Source: Aurifilum marmelostoma (lineage: Eukaryota > Ascomycota > Sordariomycetes > Diaporthales > Cryphonectriaceae). Taken from it: 64,000 nucleotides of DNA. How positions within the stretch are numbered: the stretch's first letter is position 1; each line of letters starts with the position of its first letter. Of this stretch, positions 1 to 11,700 are shown piece after piece. Under the pieces are notes generated by a model. That model did not search any database. It was not told the DNA's origin and saw nothing but the letters and a program-made list of their open reading frames with translations. The stretch lies in contig JAMXSV010000006.1 of the NCBI GenBank assembly GCA_027559495.1, positions 1,426,001 to 1,490,000 on the forward strand, in the 5' to 3' direction. The translations under genes were made by a program, and so were the position numbers.

Positions 1-568
1 GCTTGCAGGGTCTATAGTCTCGTATTTGGGAAGTGTGCAGCGTGTTTCAAGTCTGAGAGAACGTGTCGTAGACAAGATTGTAGGTGGTTGAAAGTGAAAG
101 GGTCGAGTAGGGGACGGACTCGAGCCCAAGCATGTGACAGAGGCTTACTGCAAGGGCCCGGGCGGACCCACCCCCGCACTTTTCCGGATGAGGCGAGCTG
201 AGCTGCTGGTGGTCTCGTGCCTGTGGGGCGTGTGTTAGGTACTATGGTTATACTTGTACGCATCATACTGTGCATAGTGCTCTGGATCACAGCGCTTCAT
301 GACATTATTTTCTGGCTATTGCTTGATCCGGATGGAGACCGAAGCATCAGTCTTGGACCTATGAGGATGGAACAGGTTGGTGGTACGGTGAGATGTAAGT
401 GCCTTTTGTTCTTTGATTTTATCAATACGGTATAGGCTCCCTAAGCCAGTCACTGGCTTCATTTCACTTGTCGAGGCCTCTGGTCGACTTGTGGCTACCG
501 AGCCACTTCAGACTCTAATATCTATCCTACACCCTCTGCAGTTTAGAGCCATCTTCGTCTACCAATGT
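1..568. other. Left edge, no supported gene
   Basis: I see no coding sequence here that shows family similarity; the open frames are short. The stretch lies beyond the 3' end of the minus-strand kinase gene. Confidence 0.5.
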
Positions 569-1874
569 CTATGCCGTCTGAGCAAGCACCCATTCCAACC
601 AGCCTCTATCGTCTATTATAGATCTAACCCTGCCCTCCAGCCACTCTGTATTCCCCCAGAACCCCCAGCTGGCCTGAAACCTCAGCCAGTCCACCAGCGC
701 CGCCTCCCAGTGCCGCACAAACGATTCCCACTCATACTCTCGCCCCGATACCTGCCGCAGTTTCTCCAGGTAGAAGCGCAGCAGCTTCTCTTCGCGCCCG
801 TCCATGGGCTGCTTGTGCTGCACCCTGCCCAGGCTGAGCATCGACCGCGGCACGGAGCAGGTGAACAGCTTGGCCAGGTCGCAGACCCCGAGCCCTAGGC
901 CGACGTACTGGAAGTCGAAGAAGGCAACCCTGTCGCCCTCCTCGCTGGTAAAGAGGTTCTCTGACTTGACATCTCCGTGGATCAGCGTCTCGTACGGCGA
1001 TTCTCCGGAAATGTGAGGCGCCAGCACCCGTGCCACGAGCTCCGCCAGCGACTCCTCCCGCCCGCTCACTGGCCGGCACAAGGCCTCGGACCACTCAGTC
1101 CCCTCGTCCTCACACAGGTCGGCATATTCGCCCCGCCTGGTTTGTAGGTACGTGTAGCCGCCATTGAGCCACACCCTCGCGGCTCTGGTGCCCCCGCCTG
1201 GTGCCGTTGTCGCAGCACCAGTAGCATTAGCATCTCTGACCACAGCGTCGCCGTGGCGCGCGAGGTGCTCCAACGGCGGCCTCACCAGCCCGCCATCCCG
1301 GTCAAGGGTACCAACTCGTGGCCACCAGTGTCCGTGAAACCCGGCCAGCCACCGCAGGGCACCGTAGACCTGCGCCTCGGCGAGAGCGGAGCGCTTCCCG
1401 CCCGCCACGGGGAACGTGGGGCGGAGGTCCGTAAGGAGCATGGCAGTCCTGAGGTCGACGTCGTCCGGACCCGAGCTCAGGCTCGCCTGACACGTCGCCA
1501 CCGCGATCTCTGGAGGCAGTTCCGAGGCAAGGTGCGTGTAGAACGAGAGCTCCACTTGGTAGGACAGCAGCTTGCGAACGTGGCCCTCGTCCGGCGTGGA
1601 GGACCCGCGACTAGCATGGGGGGGGCGAGATGTATTTCAGGATTAGCGAGACTTGCGATGATGACCTCTGTGCCCCTCCTTCCTTCTTCTTCTTCTGGTC
1701 GTCCTCAGGCAGTCCAGCAGCAACGGCGCTGTTGTCTATGGGGGCGGCGAGGATGTGGCAGATGTGGCCGTAGCCTGCCCATAGTGACTGTAGGTTGCGG
1801 CATGAGACCAGGCGCAGGTTCTGTCTTGCGAGCAGATCTGCAGCGACCTGCTCAATGTCGGCCTGCGACTGCAT
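569..1874 (-). CDS. APH/EcKL-like kinase, frameshifted at a G8 run
   Basis: Putative small-molecule phosphotransferase of the aminoglycoside phosphotransferase/ecdysteroid-kinase-like fold. The substrate cannot be read from sequence. The Brenner-type catalytic motif HGDVKSENLF is followed by the metal-binding segment FFDFQYVGLG. An N-terminal block ending SLILKYISPP resembles the ATP-binding Lys strand (LKYI) of the N-lobe. The N-lobe (1874 down to about 1620) and the rest (about 1620 to 569) are in different frames. The whole span is 1306 nt (3n+1), so one surplus base explains it, and the 8-G run at 1618-1625 sits exactly at the switch. With 7 G the reading continues SPPHASRGSSTPDEG into the C-lobe, giving about 434 aa. 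I chose the ATG at 1874; 1985 is an in-frame alternative. Divergent from the Maf gene. Fold call is good; whether it is an error or a real lesion is open. Confidence 0.72.
1618..1625. other. G8 homopolymer at the kinase frame switch
   Basis: On the coding strand the eight C's read TCG CCC CCC CCA TGC TAG, an immediate stop. One C fewer restores the reading frame into the catalytic half of the kinase. Confidence 0.7.
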
Positions 1875-2360
1875 TCTGCCGGACGGAAATTGGGCAGGAG
1901 AGGGCGAAGAAGAAGGAGGAGGCAGGTGAGAGATGTTTAGAACAGCAGAACCTAATGTCTTTTCAGCATGAAGGAGACGAGACAAGATAGAACAGGCTCT
2001 GAGACCCTAACCCGGGACGACCAGTTGTTTGCAGGGCCAAAGCTTGCCCTAAGGGCGCCCCTGTGCTAAGCTTCAGAGAATGAACTCCCCTGACCGCCGC
2101 CTACAACGAGCCCCTGCTGAGCCGCAGCGGGGGCCCACACTCGCCCGCTGAAGCCGCCCCTAGAACGTCATCCAGCGCACCAGTTCGTCGATTCTCCTGA
2201 CTCGACCTGCTATCAACTGTCAGATGAAAGCAGCGGCGACCTCGATTCAGCACTAAGCCGCCCCTCGACCTCCTCCTCCTCCTCCTTCTTGTTCCTCTCT
2301 TGCTCTCCACCATCGATGCCCTCCTTCTTCAGCCTCAGCCTCTGGAACACCTCGATCGCC
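1875..2360. promoter_or_regulatory. Shared divergent promoter, kinase / Maf
   Basis: 486 bp between two divergent start codons. It should hold both promoters and 5' leaders. CT/TCC-rich runs occur just before the Maf start (about 2268-2330). I recognise no specific factor site. Confidence 0.4.
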
Positions 2361-3290
2361 ATGGCCTACACATCTGTCCCCTCCGACCCCCCGCCAGACT
2401 ACATCCAGGCCGCTCGCGACCATGGCATCCGGCTCAGACAGAGCGCCCCCGTGCGCAAGGGCCCGCTGCCATTTGAGCTGCCCATCATCACCCACTTGAA
2501 GGGGAAGAGGGTAATACTGGCCTCTTCCTCGCCGAGAAGGAAAGCTCTGCTAGCACAGGTCTGTTTCCCCCCACCCCCCTTCCAAAGATATTTCCAGCCC
2601 CATCGTTCCCACCATGGCTGCTGACACTACAATGTTCAGGTCGGCCTGAGAAACCTCGAGATCAAGGCCTCCACCCTCCCCGAGGACCTCGACAAGAGCA
2701 TGCACACCCCCTACGAGTACGTCTCGGCCACGGCCCGCCGCAAGTGCATGAGCGTATACGAGGCCGCCCTGGAGGAGCAGGCCGCCCAGGCCCAGACCTC
2801 GTCGTCGCCGCCGCCCGACCCGGAGCTCGTCATCGCCGCCGACACCGTCATCGTGAGCAACGACGGCCGCGTGCTCGAGAAGCCGCGCAACGAGGCCGAG
2901 CACGGCCGCATGCTGCGCCACCTGCGCGACACGCGCGTGCACAGGGTGCTGACGGCCGTCGTGTGTCTCGCGCCCAAGGCCGACGCCAGCCACCCGGGCT
3001 ACGAGATCGCCGCGCACACGGAGGAGACCAAGGTCTACTTTGCCCAGGAGGGCGACGGCCTGCCGGACGACGTCATCGATGCGTACGTCAAGACCAGGGA
3101 GGGCGCGGACAAGGCCGGCGGGTATGCTGTGCAGGGGATCGGCGGCCTGGTCCTGGTCGAGAAGCTGGACGGGTGTGTGGACAACGTCGTGGGCCTGCCT
3201 GTCAGGAAGACGCTGGCTCTGGCGGAGAAGGTCATTTTCCAGCAGGGAGAGGAGGAGGTCCAGTGGTCGGACGAGGACCCCGACGACTAA
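2361..3290 (+). CDS. Maf/HAM1-fold nucleotide pyrophosphatase
   Basis: Maf-family nucleoside triphosphate pyrophosphatase, thought to hydrolyse modified or non-canonical (d)NTPs to monophosphates in the cytosol. Two exons: 2361-2558 and 2640-3290, with an 81-nt GT-AG intron joining ...RRKALLAQ to VGLRNLEIK. Protein about 282 aa. Family motifs: ILASSSPRRKALL near residue 52 (phosphate-binding loop), the central AADTVIV with the catalytic Asp, and EGADKAGGYAVQG near the C-terminus. A short low-complexity insert (QTSSSPPPDP) precedes the catalytic strand. Start taken at the ATG in good context (gccATGgcc); in-frame ATG at 2319 is an alternative. It converges with the threonyl-tRNA synthetase gene, 368 bp downstream. 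Confidence 0.9.
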
Positions 3291-3658
3291 GCAAGTGAGG
3301 CGCAGGGAAAGAGAGGGGGGAGGCGGGGCGGCAGGGCTGCGAGGCCCCTCCTCGCGTCACCAGTGCGGTCCATGATCTGCGCCTGGGATAATTGATTTGG
3401 TCGGAATCAGCCGAACTACCCGACACATCGATGGAGCAGATAATAATAAAGTAGATACAAATCACGGCATCGAAGGAGGAAAAAAGAAGAAAGAGAATAT
3501 AAAGATGACAAGGCGCTGTGGTTTGGCGCTTTCATATATAAATGCAGGGCACTCAAAGAGAGGAACAGTAAATATGACAGAGCATGAGCTGCAGCTGCTC
3601 CGGACCGGAAATTTCGAGGGTATCACTGTACATATTTCCTGCGCCCTTTCTTTATCAT
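3291..3658. other. Convergent 3' region, Maf / ThrRS
   Basis: Non-coding stretch between two converging genes. It includes AT-rich segments with aataataaag (about 3441) that could serve 3'-end formation for the Maf gene. No other structure recognised. Confidence 0.4.
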
Positions 3659-5225
3659 CTAGTAGTATCTATCAACTTGCTCCCTCAAGAACCGAAGCAG
3701 CTCCGTCGGGTTCATGCGCACGTCTTTCTTCTGGTCTTTCAGCGTCGGGATTCCAGACACATTGACATCGACAGTCTGGCTCTCTACGTTTTTAGGGCCG
3801 ACTACAACAATGACGCCGTAGCCCTTGTGCTTGGCCTCGCGGACCTTGAGCCCCACGCTCCGCGCGCTGTCGTCGACGTCCACGGCTAGCTGCGACGGGT
3901 GGCCCTCACCGCCGTCCCCGCCGTCCCCGCCCGTCCCCAGCAGCACGTCCCGCGTATCCCCGGCGAGCTTCGTGACGGGCTCTGTGTCGTTGACCGTGAT
4001 GATGACGACCTGCCTCGGGTTCAGCCAGAAGGGCCACTTCCCGTCGTAGTGCTCGATGAGCAGGGCCATGAGCCTCTCGACGGACCCCAGCACGGCGCGG
4101 TGGATCATGACGGGGCGCACGCGGCCCACAGAGGCCAGCAGGTCTGGGTCGGTCGTGGTCAGGCCCTTCTGCTCCGCTTCGGGCGCGGGGGCCTCGTACT
4201 CGAGGCCGAAGCGCTTGGGGAGCTGGAAGTCAAGCTGGACGGTGGCGGTCTGGTGCTCCTTGCCGTCCGAGTCCCTGAGGATGATGTCGATCTTGGGCCC
4301 GTAGAAGGCGCCATCGCCGGCGTTGAGGGTCCACGGCTGGCCGGTCCGGTCCAGGGCGCTGCGAAGGGCGGCCTCGGCCTGGTCCCACTCCTCGGCGGTG
4401 CCAATGTAGTGTTCCTCGGGCCGGGTGGAGAGCACGAGGCGGTAGGGGCCTAGGCGAAAGGTCTCATAGGTCTCCCTGACAAAGTCGAGGGTGCGGCCGA
4501 TCTCCTCCTCGATCTGCGACGGTCGGCAGAAGATGTGGCCGTCGTCCTGGTGGAACCTGCGCACGCGCGTGAGGCCGCTCAGGGCGCCAGAGATCTCGTT
4601 GCGGTGGAGCGGGGAGAAGTCGGCATAGCGGATGGGCAGGTCCCGGTACGAGTGCCGGTGCGCGCCGAAGATGAGACAATGGCCCGGGCAATTCATGGGC
4701 TTCAGGCCGTATTCGTCTTCCTCGGCAGCAGGCACGCCTTCTCCTCCTGCTGCTGAACCGCCTTCCTTCTCCTCGAGGGGAGGATCTCGTCTCGCCGGGG
4801 GAGGTGCTCGTCACGGTGAACATGTCCTCTGCATAGTTCTCCAGATGACCTGACTTGGCCCACAATGCCTTCTTATATATGGTCGGTGTGATGACCTCCT
4901 GGAAGCCATATTTGACATATTTCCGGCGCAGGAACTCGACCAGCCGGTTGAAGATGCGCGCGCCGGCAGGGAGGAAGATGGGCGAGCCCGGGCTATATAT
5001 GGAGGTGGTGAAGAGCTCCTGTTGGACGCCGAGGTGGCGGTGGTCGGCAGGCGCTTTCGGGAGAGGAGAAGAAGAAGGACCCGTGGTCGGCGGTGCGTGG
5101 TTCGCGCATGGTCGGAGCTGGAGGGATAGGCGTGTTGCTGCAGCTGCTGAGGGTGGCAGTCGTGGCCTGACCCGTCTATATATCCATGGTCGTGAGGATA
5201 TACCCACAGCCCTTGTGCCCAGCAT
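3659..5225 (-). CDS. MST1: Threonyl-tRNA synthetase, mitochondrial type, frameshifted
   Basis: Class II aminoacyl-tRNA synthetase charging tRNA-Thr, probably in mitochondria. The N-terminus is Arg/Ala-rich without acidic residues (MLGTRAVGISSRPWIYRRVR), a plausible targeting peptide, and the TGS and editing domains of cytosolic enzymes are absent. Seen in order: motif 1 (SPIFLPAGARIFN), the zinc-ligand segment LKPMNCPGHCLIF, motif 2 (LTRVRRFHQDDGHIFC), motif 3 (HRAVLGSVERLMALLIEHY) and a C-terminal anticodon-binding domain. The two halves lie in different frames. The span is 1567 nt (3n+1), so one surplus base in the acidic linker accounts for it; the 5-G run at 4797-4801 is the best candidate. 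Corrected length is about 521 aa. An in-frame ATG at 5294 is an alternative start. Symbol given by analogy with yeast. Confidence 0.88.
4797..4801. other. Probable frameshift site in ThrRS linker
   Basis: Between motif 1 and the zinc-binding segment the reading frame changes. Removing one base from this 5-G run makes a continuous acidic linker (…PPLEEKEGG…PAAEEDEYGLK). The exact base is not certain because a neighbouring 4-G run at 4777-4780 works nearly as well. Confidence 0.5.
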
Positions 5226-6294
5226 GGCCGTCAAGAGTTGTCGCGAGTGCCTCAGATCGACATTGCAAGAAGATGGCGGACCGGAAGGAGGCAAGACGAG
5301 AAATTCGGGTCGACGTCGAGAGGAACGAACGAGTTGCGGACCCCAGCACGTCCATCCAAAGCTTTGCTCTAGCTAGGCGTGGGGGGCCGCCCTGGGCGAT
5401 GGAAACTCAACCCCTGCAGGGACAGCACCGTAGTAGGTACAGCGGAGCCCTAGCAGCAGCCGCCCAGTACCATAGTACCACAGTACATCAGCATGCTCAA
5501 TAGCAGCACACTCTTCTACGATATGAAGGTACAGCGAGTCTGCTCCCAGCAGTGCCATAGTGCTATGCGAGATCGGGTACCGCACTATCACTACACCACA
5601 GTGTTACAGTACCACAGTACCTGCTAAGAAACCACCTGACAGGGGGTCCAGATCACCCGCCGCAACCCACGTCATCCCTTCCCCAGCAGTCCCCTCCATC
5701 CCAACTTGTCCACTGTAGAGTTGTGAGGACGGCCACAGCCTGACCGTACATATTCCCATCGCACTCACGTGAAATACGATGAAACATACAACATTTCAAT
5801 CTCAAGTCTTTGGCCTTTGATATCCAGCTGCAAGGTTGCCTGCAAATAGTGACTCACGTTGTCCCTCCCCACAACGAATAGGCTGCATCGGACTGAAGCG
5901 CGCTCTCATCCGAGGACAGTACCAGGACAGTACTAAGTACATATAGATAGGCAAGGGCCTAGGCAGACATCAGGTTCCTCGCCACCGTACAACACACCCA
6001 CCACTGCCACTCCCACCAACAATAACAACCACCACACTTGATACACCTGGGTCTCAGGAACGTTTGTTGAAATATTCTGCAATATCCGAGGTGCTACGAT
6101 CCCAGAACCTCTCTGGTCTTGTACCTATCGCCAGCCGCGCCTGTCTGGCTGGAATCATCTGGGGCCGGCCCCGTTGCGCAGGCGCACTCCCAGCTAGCTC
6201 TTGACGACCTCTCGAGACCACAGACGAGGAATAGAGGGAAAAGAGGTCCGGAGCGAGGCTATACAACCCCATCATCGACACCTCCAGACCAGAG
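5226..6294. promoter_or_regulatory. Divergent intergenic region, ThrRS / membrane protein
   Basis: About 1.07 kb between divergent genes. A segment at about 5460-5640 repeats short near-palindromic pieces such as GTACCACAGTAC. One CACGTG lies at 5766-5771. No gene seen. Confidence 0.4.
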
Positions 6295-8079
6295 ATGAGC
6301 CGTGGCGGGTCCAAGAGGCAGGTGCTGCCTGTCGAGACATCATGGCGCATGGTTGAGGGCGAACATGACAGCTTCGACACGTCCGTCGTCCCTGACCACC
6401 TCCTCGACGACGAGATCATGTCAGCTGGTGGTAGCGGGCCCTCACAGCTGTCCAACCTGTCACAGCTCTCGGGCTTGTCCTCGCAGTCCAACGGGGACTG
6501 GGACCTCAGAGGTTCATCTCAGGACAGCAGCACGATCCAGGACTTCATCACCAGGGCAGACGACGAGAGGGTCATCATGAAATCGCCCTTCCAGCCCTCA
6601 GTACCCGGAGCTGTGAGGCGGTCGAAGCCGGCGCAGGGCCACGGCAACCAGTCACCAGACCCCGTCTTCTACATGCCCCGTGTGGACGTCGAAGGCTCGC
6701 GGCACACATGGTCGACGCGTTCATCAGAAACCGTCCAGCCGCGCAGTGAGCCAGCATTCGTTCGACAGCGACGGGGTACGCGCCAGTCAAGGTCGGAACA
6801 ACGATTCGCGCCTGACTCTATCTTTGCGCAACCACCACCACCACCAGAACCCTCAGTCGGACAACGCCTGGCCACCTCACTCCCGCACGCGCTGTATGAC
6901 ACGCTTGCCTGGGCGCTCGGCGTCGTGGGCATGGCTTTCCGGTACGCGCAGAAGCCGTTGGCCCTGGCCCTCGCCATCTACTTCGTCTTCGGTGCGCTCA
7001 TGGTCGCGTCCAACTGGCTCACGCAGTCCTTCCAGGCCGCACTCTCGCCGATATGCGACATCCCAGGTCTCGCCATGGTGGTGGACCTGCCCTTCTGCCC
7101 CTCATCGTCTGGGTCCAACGGCAGCTCTGCGAAACCTGTCGAGTTTGACAGCCTCATGAGCGCGCAGGAGCCCCTGGAAGACATCCTGGAGAAGTCTGCC
7201 GGCTACATCAGCCTCCCGCTGGACATGATGCACGGCGTGAGGTCGGTGCGCAGCGTCAGGACGATGGTGCTCTACTCGAACCTCGACGAGAAGGACGTGC
7301 TGCTGGTCGACCTGGACAGCTTCATCGAGGCGACGGGGTCTGCCACGCACCTCCTGCATGCTTTCAACATACACGTCGGCTCGACCATCGACGCGGTCAT
7401 CAACATCAACACCTGGACAAAGAGGCAGCTGGAGAGGATGGCCGAGGCCGAGCAGCAGAGCATCGGGTGGATCTACAGCGTCACGAGCTGGATCTTTGCG
7501 CCCTTCCAGCCCGCCGTATCCCCGGAGCAGGCCGTGGCGGAAAAGTACGTGCAGCACACGGCCGGCGTGTCCAAGAGGATCAGCCAGCTCATCGACGAGG
7601 CATACGACGCGCTCTCGTATCTCGTGGTGGCCGAGGACCACCTGGACTCGATCCACGCCTTCGGCGTCAGCCGGTCCCAGGACATCCGCGCCCAGCAGGA
7701 GGGCGACAGGTGGATGAGCTTCCTGCGGCGCATCGGCGTCAACATCGGCCGCGTGCGCGACCTCGACGAGAAGCTCAAGCTCCTGCACCGCGTCGAGATG
7801 TACAGGAAGATGGCCGCCACCCAGCTCACCGAGCTCATCGCCGACCTGACCCGCGTCCAGCTCGAGCTGGGCCAGCTGGGCGCCGCGGTCGAGGGGCCCG
7901 AGGACTCGGCCTCTGCCGCCGGCGAGCCCCTCCCGCTGGCCGTGCACATCGAGACCATCAACAGCGGCATCGAGAGGCTGCAGCACGCGAGGCGGCGTAT
8001 CAGGGACGAGGAGCAGGACCGGTTCGAGCAGGCGTCCGAGCGGAGAAAGGAGAGCGAGAGGCTTATCGAGGCTTTCTGA
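6295..8079 (+). CDS. Unknown membrane protein with coiled-coil C-terminus
   Basis: Uninterrupted 594-aa protein that I do not recognise. The first ~195 residues are Ser/Gln/Pro-rich and look disordered (short blocks such as GPSQLSNLSQLSGLSSQS and FAQPPPPPEPS). Two hydrophobic segments follow: about residues 199-218 (LYDTLAWALGVVGMAF) and 222-245 (KPLALALAIYFVFGALMVA). The rest (about 290-594) is largely alpha-helical and charged, with heptad-like stretches and a final REEQ/ERRKESERL-type region, suggesting coiled coil. This layout would suit an ER or nuclear-envelope tethering protein, but that is inference. The start ATG at 6295 directly follows a possible leader, and no intron is needed. 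The codon use and lack of stops make it a real gene. Confidence 0.8.
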   Translation: MSRGGSKRQVLPVETSWRMVEGEHDSFDTSVVPDHLLDDEIMSAGGSGPSQLSNLSQLSGLSSQSNGDWDLRGSSQDSSTIQDFITRADDERVIMKSPFQPSVPGAVRRSKPAQGHGNQSPDPVFYMPRVDVEGSRHTWSTRSSETVQPRSEPAFVRQRRGTRQSRSEQRFAPDSIFAQPPPPPEPSVGQRLATSLPHALYDTLAWALGVVGMAFRYAQKPLALALAIYFVFGALMVASNWLTQSFQAALSPICDIPGLAMVVDLPFCPSSSGSNGSSAKPVEFDSLMSAQEPLEDILEKSAGYISLPLDMMHGVRSVRSVRTMVLYSNLDEKDVLLVDLDSFIEATGSATHLLHAFNIHVGSTIDAVININTWTKRQLERMAEAEQQSIGWIYSVTSWIFAPFQPAVSPEQAVAEKYVQHTAGVSKRISQLIDEAYDALSYLVVAEDHLDSIHAFGVSRSQDIRAQQEGDRWMSFLRRIGVNIGRVRDLDEKLKLLHRVEMYRKMAATQLTELIADLTRVQLELGQLGAAVEGPEDSASAAGEPLPLAVHIETINSGIERLQHARRRIRDEEQDRFEQASERRKESERLIEAF

Positions 8080-8799
8080 AATCTCTGAAATCTCCTCCGA
8101 GACAAGAGAGATGGTTGTCGGATAGGCAACATTTACATTCCAGGCACTCGTCATACACAGTTTATTTCCTATCATCCCGGTTGTACATTCTGCATTCCCT
8201 TTCCCTTTTTGCTTTTCTCATATCATGGAAAATGTTGCTGGCATGGTGTTCAGGATGCAACCATTTTTTTAGACAAATGAACCGGGGCAAATCTATCTCG
8301 TATACTTGACGCAAAGGTGGTCACAAGTAATAGTGATTGTCATTGGATTCTGTTTCTTCTTCTTCTTTTTTCTTTTTCTGGTCTTGGTTTTTACTTTTTC
8401 TCCCCCCCCCCCCCTTATGTTCTCACAGCAGCAGCAGCAGACACGAATATAAAGATACCCTACATTTTGCGTGACCAGGATAGATGGTGCTACTACTTGA
8501 ACTGCATATGAACCCAAAACATCACATAGCTTCATGCGGCCCCTCTGGCCAGCAAAGGTCGCAATCAATATTGTCTTTCTGGCAGCATAAAGGCTGGCGT
8601 AGCAAATTGTAGTAGATTGCAACCCAACAACACAAGTCAGGACTTGGCGCATTAGATATCTGACCCCTAGACGGCATGGCCCCCCCTTTCTTCTCTTCCT
8701 CCTTGCACACTCATTTTCAGGATAAAAGAAAACCAAGTTGACAAGCCATTATTTTCATTTACTCATCCTCCTCACCCCCTCCTCTTCTAACCTCTCCTC
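8080..8799. other. Convergent 3' region with C-rich tract
   Basis: 720 bp between the converging membrane-protein and urease genes. Contains a T/C-rich run ending in about ten or more C (about 8401-8414). No gene seen. Confidence 0.4.
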
Positions 8800-11700
8800 T
8801 CAGTACACAAAGTAATCCTGCCCAAGAGGAAGCTCAGTGCTCGGCTCGGCGCCGCAGACGCGGCCGTCCGCCTCGACCACATAGCTCTCCGAGTCGACGC
8901 GCATGCGCGGCATGGAGTCGTTGTAGCGCATGTCCTTCTTGCCAATATTCCTGCAGTTGCGGACGGGCTCGACGCGCTTGCGCAGGCCGTAGGCCTGGAT
9001 GACGCCGTGCTCGATGGAGGCCTGCGAGACGAAGAGCACAGAAGTGGTGGGGACGTGCGGGGCGAACATGGGACGGGCCTGGACCGGCTGGACTGTTGGA
9101 ATGGAAGCGTTGGGGTCACCCTAGGAGGAGGAGGGGAGGAGATGTCAGTATACATGGTAGTAGTGTAAAAGGAGAGTGTGGGAACATAGAGAACAAAGGC
9201 TTTTTTTTTACCATTTGGCTCCAGGCGATCAGGCCGCTCTTGACGACCAGGTTGGGCTTGGTGCCAAACCACGCAGGATCCCACACGAGGAAGTCGGCGA
9301 GCTTGCCGACCTCGACGCTGCCGATGAGGTGACTCATGCCCTGGGCGGTGGCTGGGTTCACCGTGTACTTGCTCACGTAGCGCTTGACACGGAAGTTGTC
9401 GGCGCCGGTGCCCTCGTCCTCGGGGAGCAAGCCCCTCTGGACCTTGTTCTTGTGGGCCGTGTTCCAGGTGCGGAGGATGACCTCGCCGCAGCGGCCCATG
9501 GCCTGGCTGTCACTGCTCATCATGCTGATGGCGCCAAGGTCGTGCAGCACGTCCTCGGCGGCGATTGTCTCGGCGCGGATGCGGCTCTCGGCAAAGGCCA
9601 CGTCCTCGGGGATGTCCTTTGACAGGTGGTGGCACACCATGAGCATGTCCAGGTGCTCGTCGAGCGTGTTGCGCGTGTAGGGCCTCGTAGGGTTAGTGCT
9701 GCTAGGGAGCACGTTGGGATGCTCAACCACGCTGATGATATCCGGGGCGTGGCCGCCACCCGCGCCCTCGGTGTGGTATGTGTGGATGGTGCGGCCTCGG
9801 AAGGCGGCTGTGGTGCCCTCGACGAAGCCCGACTCGTTGAGCGTATCGGTGTGGATGAGACACTGCACGTCGAGCTCGTCGCACACCGACAGACAGGCGT
9901 CGATGGCGGCGGGCGTGCTGCCCCAGTCCTCGTGCAGCTTGAGGCCGCACGCGCCCGCGATGACCTGCTCGCGGAGGGCCTTGGGGTCGCTGTCGTTGCC
10001 CTTGCCGGTGATGCCCACGTTCAGAGGGAGGGCGTCGCAGGCCTGGAGCATCTGGCGCATGTAATTGGCGCCAGGAGTGCATGTGGTTGCACTGGTCCCG
10101 GCACTGTCAAGACACGAGAGAAGAAACTGTGTGTTAGCGTATGTGCATGTATGTGTGAATTTGTGTGTGTGTGTGTGAGAGAGAGAGGGAGAGAGAGACA
10201 CGAGGTCCTGTTCCACATACCTTGGTCCTGTGCCACCGCCCAGTATGGTCGTGATACCACTGGCGATGGACTCCTCTGCCTGCTGCGGGCAGATAAAGTG
10301 GACGTGCGTGTCGATACCGCCGGCAGTGATGATCTTGCCCTCGCCTGCGATCACGTCCGTACAGCTGCCGACGACCATACCCGGGGTGACGCCCTCCATG
10401 ACGTCTGGGTTGCCCGCCTTGCCGATGCCCACAATCAGCCCGTCCTTGACACCAATGTCTGCCTTGTAGATGCCCGTCCAGTCGATGATCAGGGCATTGG
10501 TCACGACGAGATCGAGCGTGCTGGCACCAGGCCGGCCAGAGGCCTGGCCCATGCCCTCACGCAGCGTCTTGCCGCCGCCGAACTTGCACTCGTCGCCGTA
10601 CACGGTCAGATCGCGCTCGACGCGCACCCACAGGTCCGTCAGCCCCAGGCGCACGCGGTCGCCCGTCGTGGGGCCAAACATGGTGGCATAGGCCGCTCGG
10701 CCCATCCTGCACGCCTCGATGACCAGCCCTGCGTCGGCTCCCGGGGCTGCTGTGCCCGCTGGCTCGTGCGCAAAGCCGGCGGCGCGGAGCTTGCTGACGA
10801 TCTGCTCGGCGCGGGTGGCGCTGACGACGCCGGGGGCGAGGTTATTGCCACCCTGGATGATGCGGTTGCCGGCAATCTCGACAAGGGTGACGGTCTTGGA
10901 GTCACCGGGCTCGAAACGCACCGAGGTGCCGGCGGGGATGTCGAGGCGGAAGCCGTAGGCGGCAACACGGTCAAAGGACAGCTGCGGGTTGACCTCGATA
11001 AAGTGGTAGTGGCTGCCCACCTGGACAGGCCTGTCGCCGAGGGAGGTGACCTTGAGGCGGATGCGGCGCCGGCCACGGTTCAGCTCGATGGGCTCGGCGT
11101 CTGCCTGGGGAATCACGGCGCCGGGCTTCCGCTCTGGGGCGAGGACCTCGGCGGCGGGCAGGGGGAACAGGTCCTGGCTGGGCACGGGGAGGAAGCTCCC
11201 GTACAGGGCACGGGCAAGGTCGCCGTCATCAGAGCCGACGGGGTTGTGCACGGTGACCAGATAGGTGCCGGTGGGAAAGGTGCCCTCGACCTGGATCTCA
11301 TGCAGCGTGGCGAGCACAGAGGGCTGCACGTGCCGGCGGCCCAGCATGGTGGCGCCCAGGCTCATGAGGTCGGCCACGGTGTGGTTGCCATCGCGGATGA
11401 GCTCCTGTAGGTTGTTGGCAATGAGAGCCTGTTGACGGGGAGAGACAGAGAGGGAGGAGAGATACGTCAGTAAGGAGACGAAAATACGATTGATATCACT
11501 CTTGAGAGAAGGGCGGGAGACTTACAACGGCCTCACTATGGTTCAATTTGACGCCCCTGGCGAGACGGCGCTGGGCGAGGAAGCCCAGGGTCGAGATGGT
11601 GAGCTTATCGAGCTGCGGTTGACGATGGGGTGGATCGCGTTAGCAACAGCAGGGTCCAGAAGGAGAAGGGGCCAGGCAGGAGCAAGGAGCTTGGGCCAGG

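Noticed and set aside
4740..4840. Intron as the explanation of the ThrRS frame change
   Set aside because: The GT-AG pairs available give introns too short for fungi or remove the conserved residues beside the linker; a single-base difference fits the 3n+1 length.
9626..11410. 594-aa plus-strand open frame over urease
   Set aside because: It overlaps a complete urease and even crosses its intron; an artefact of codon bias.
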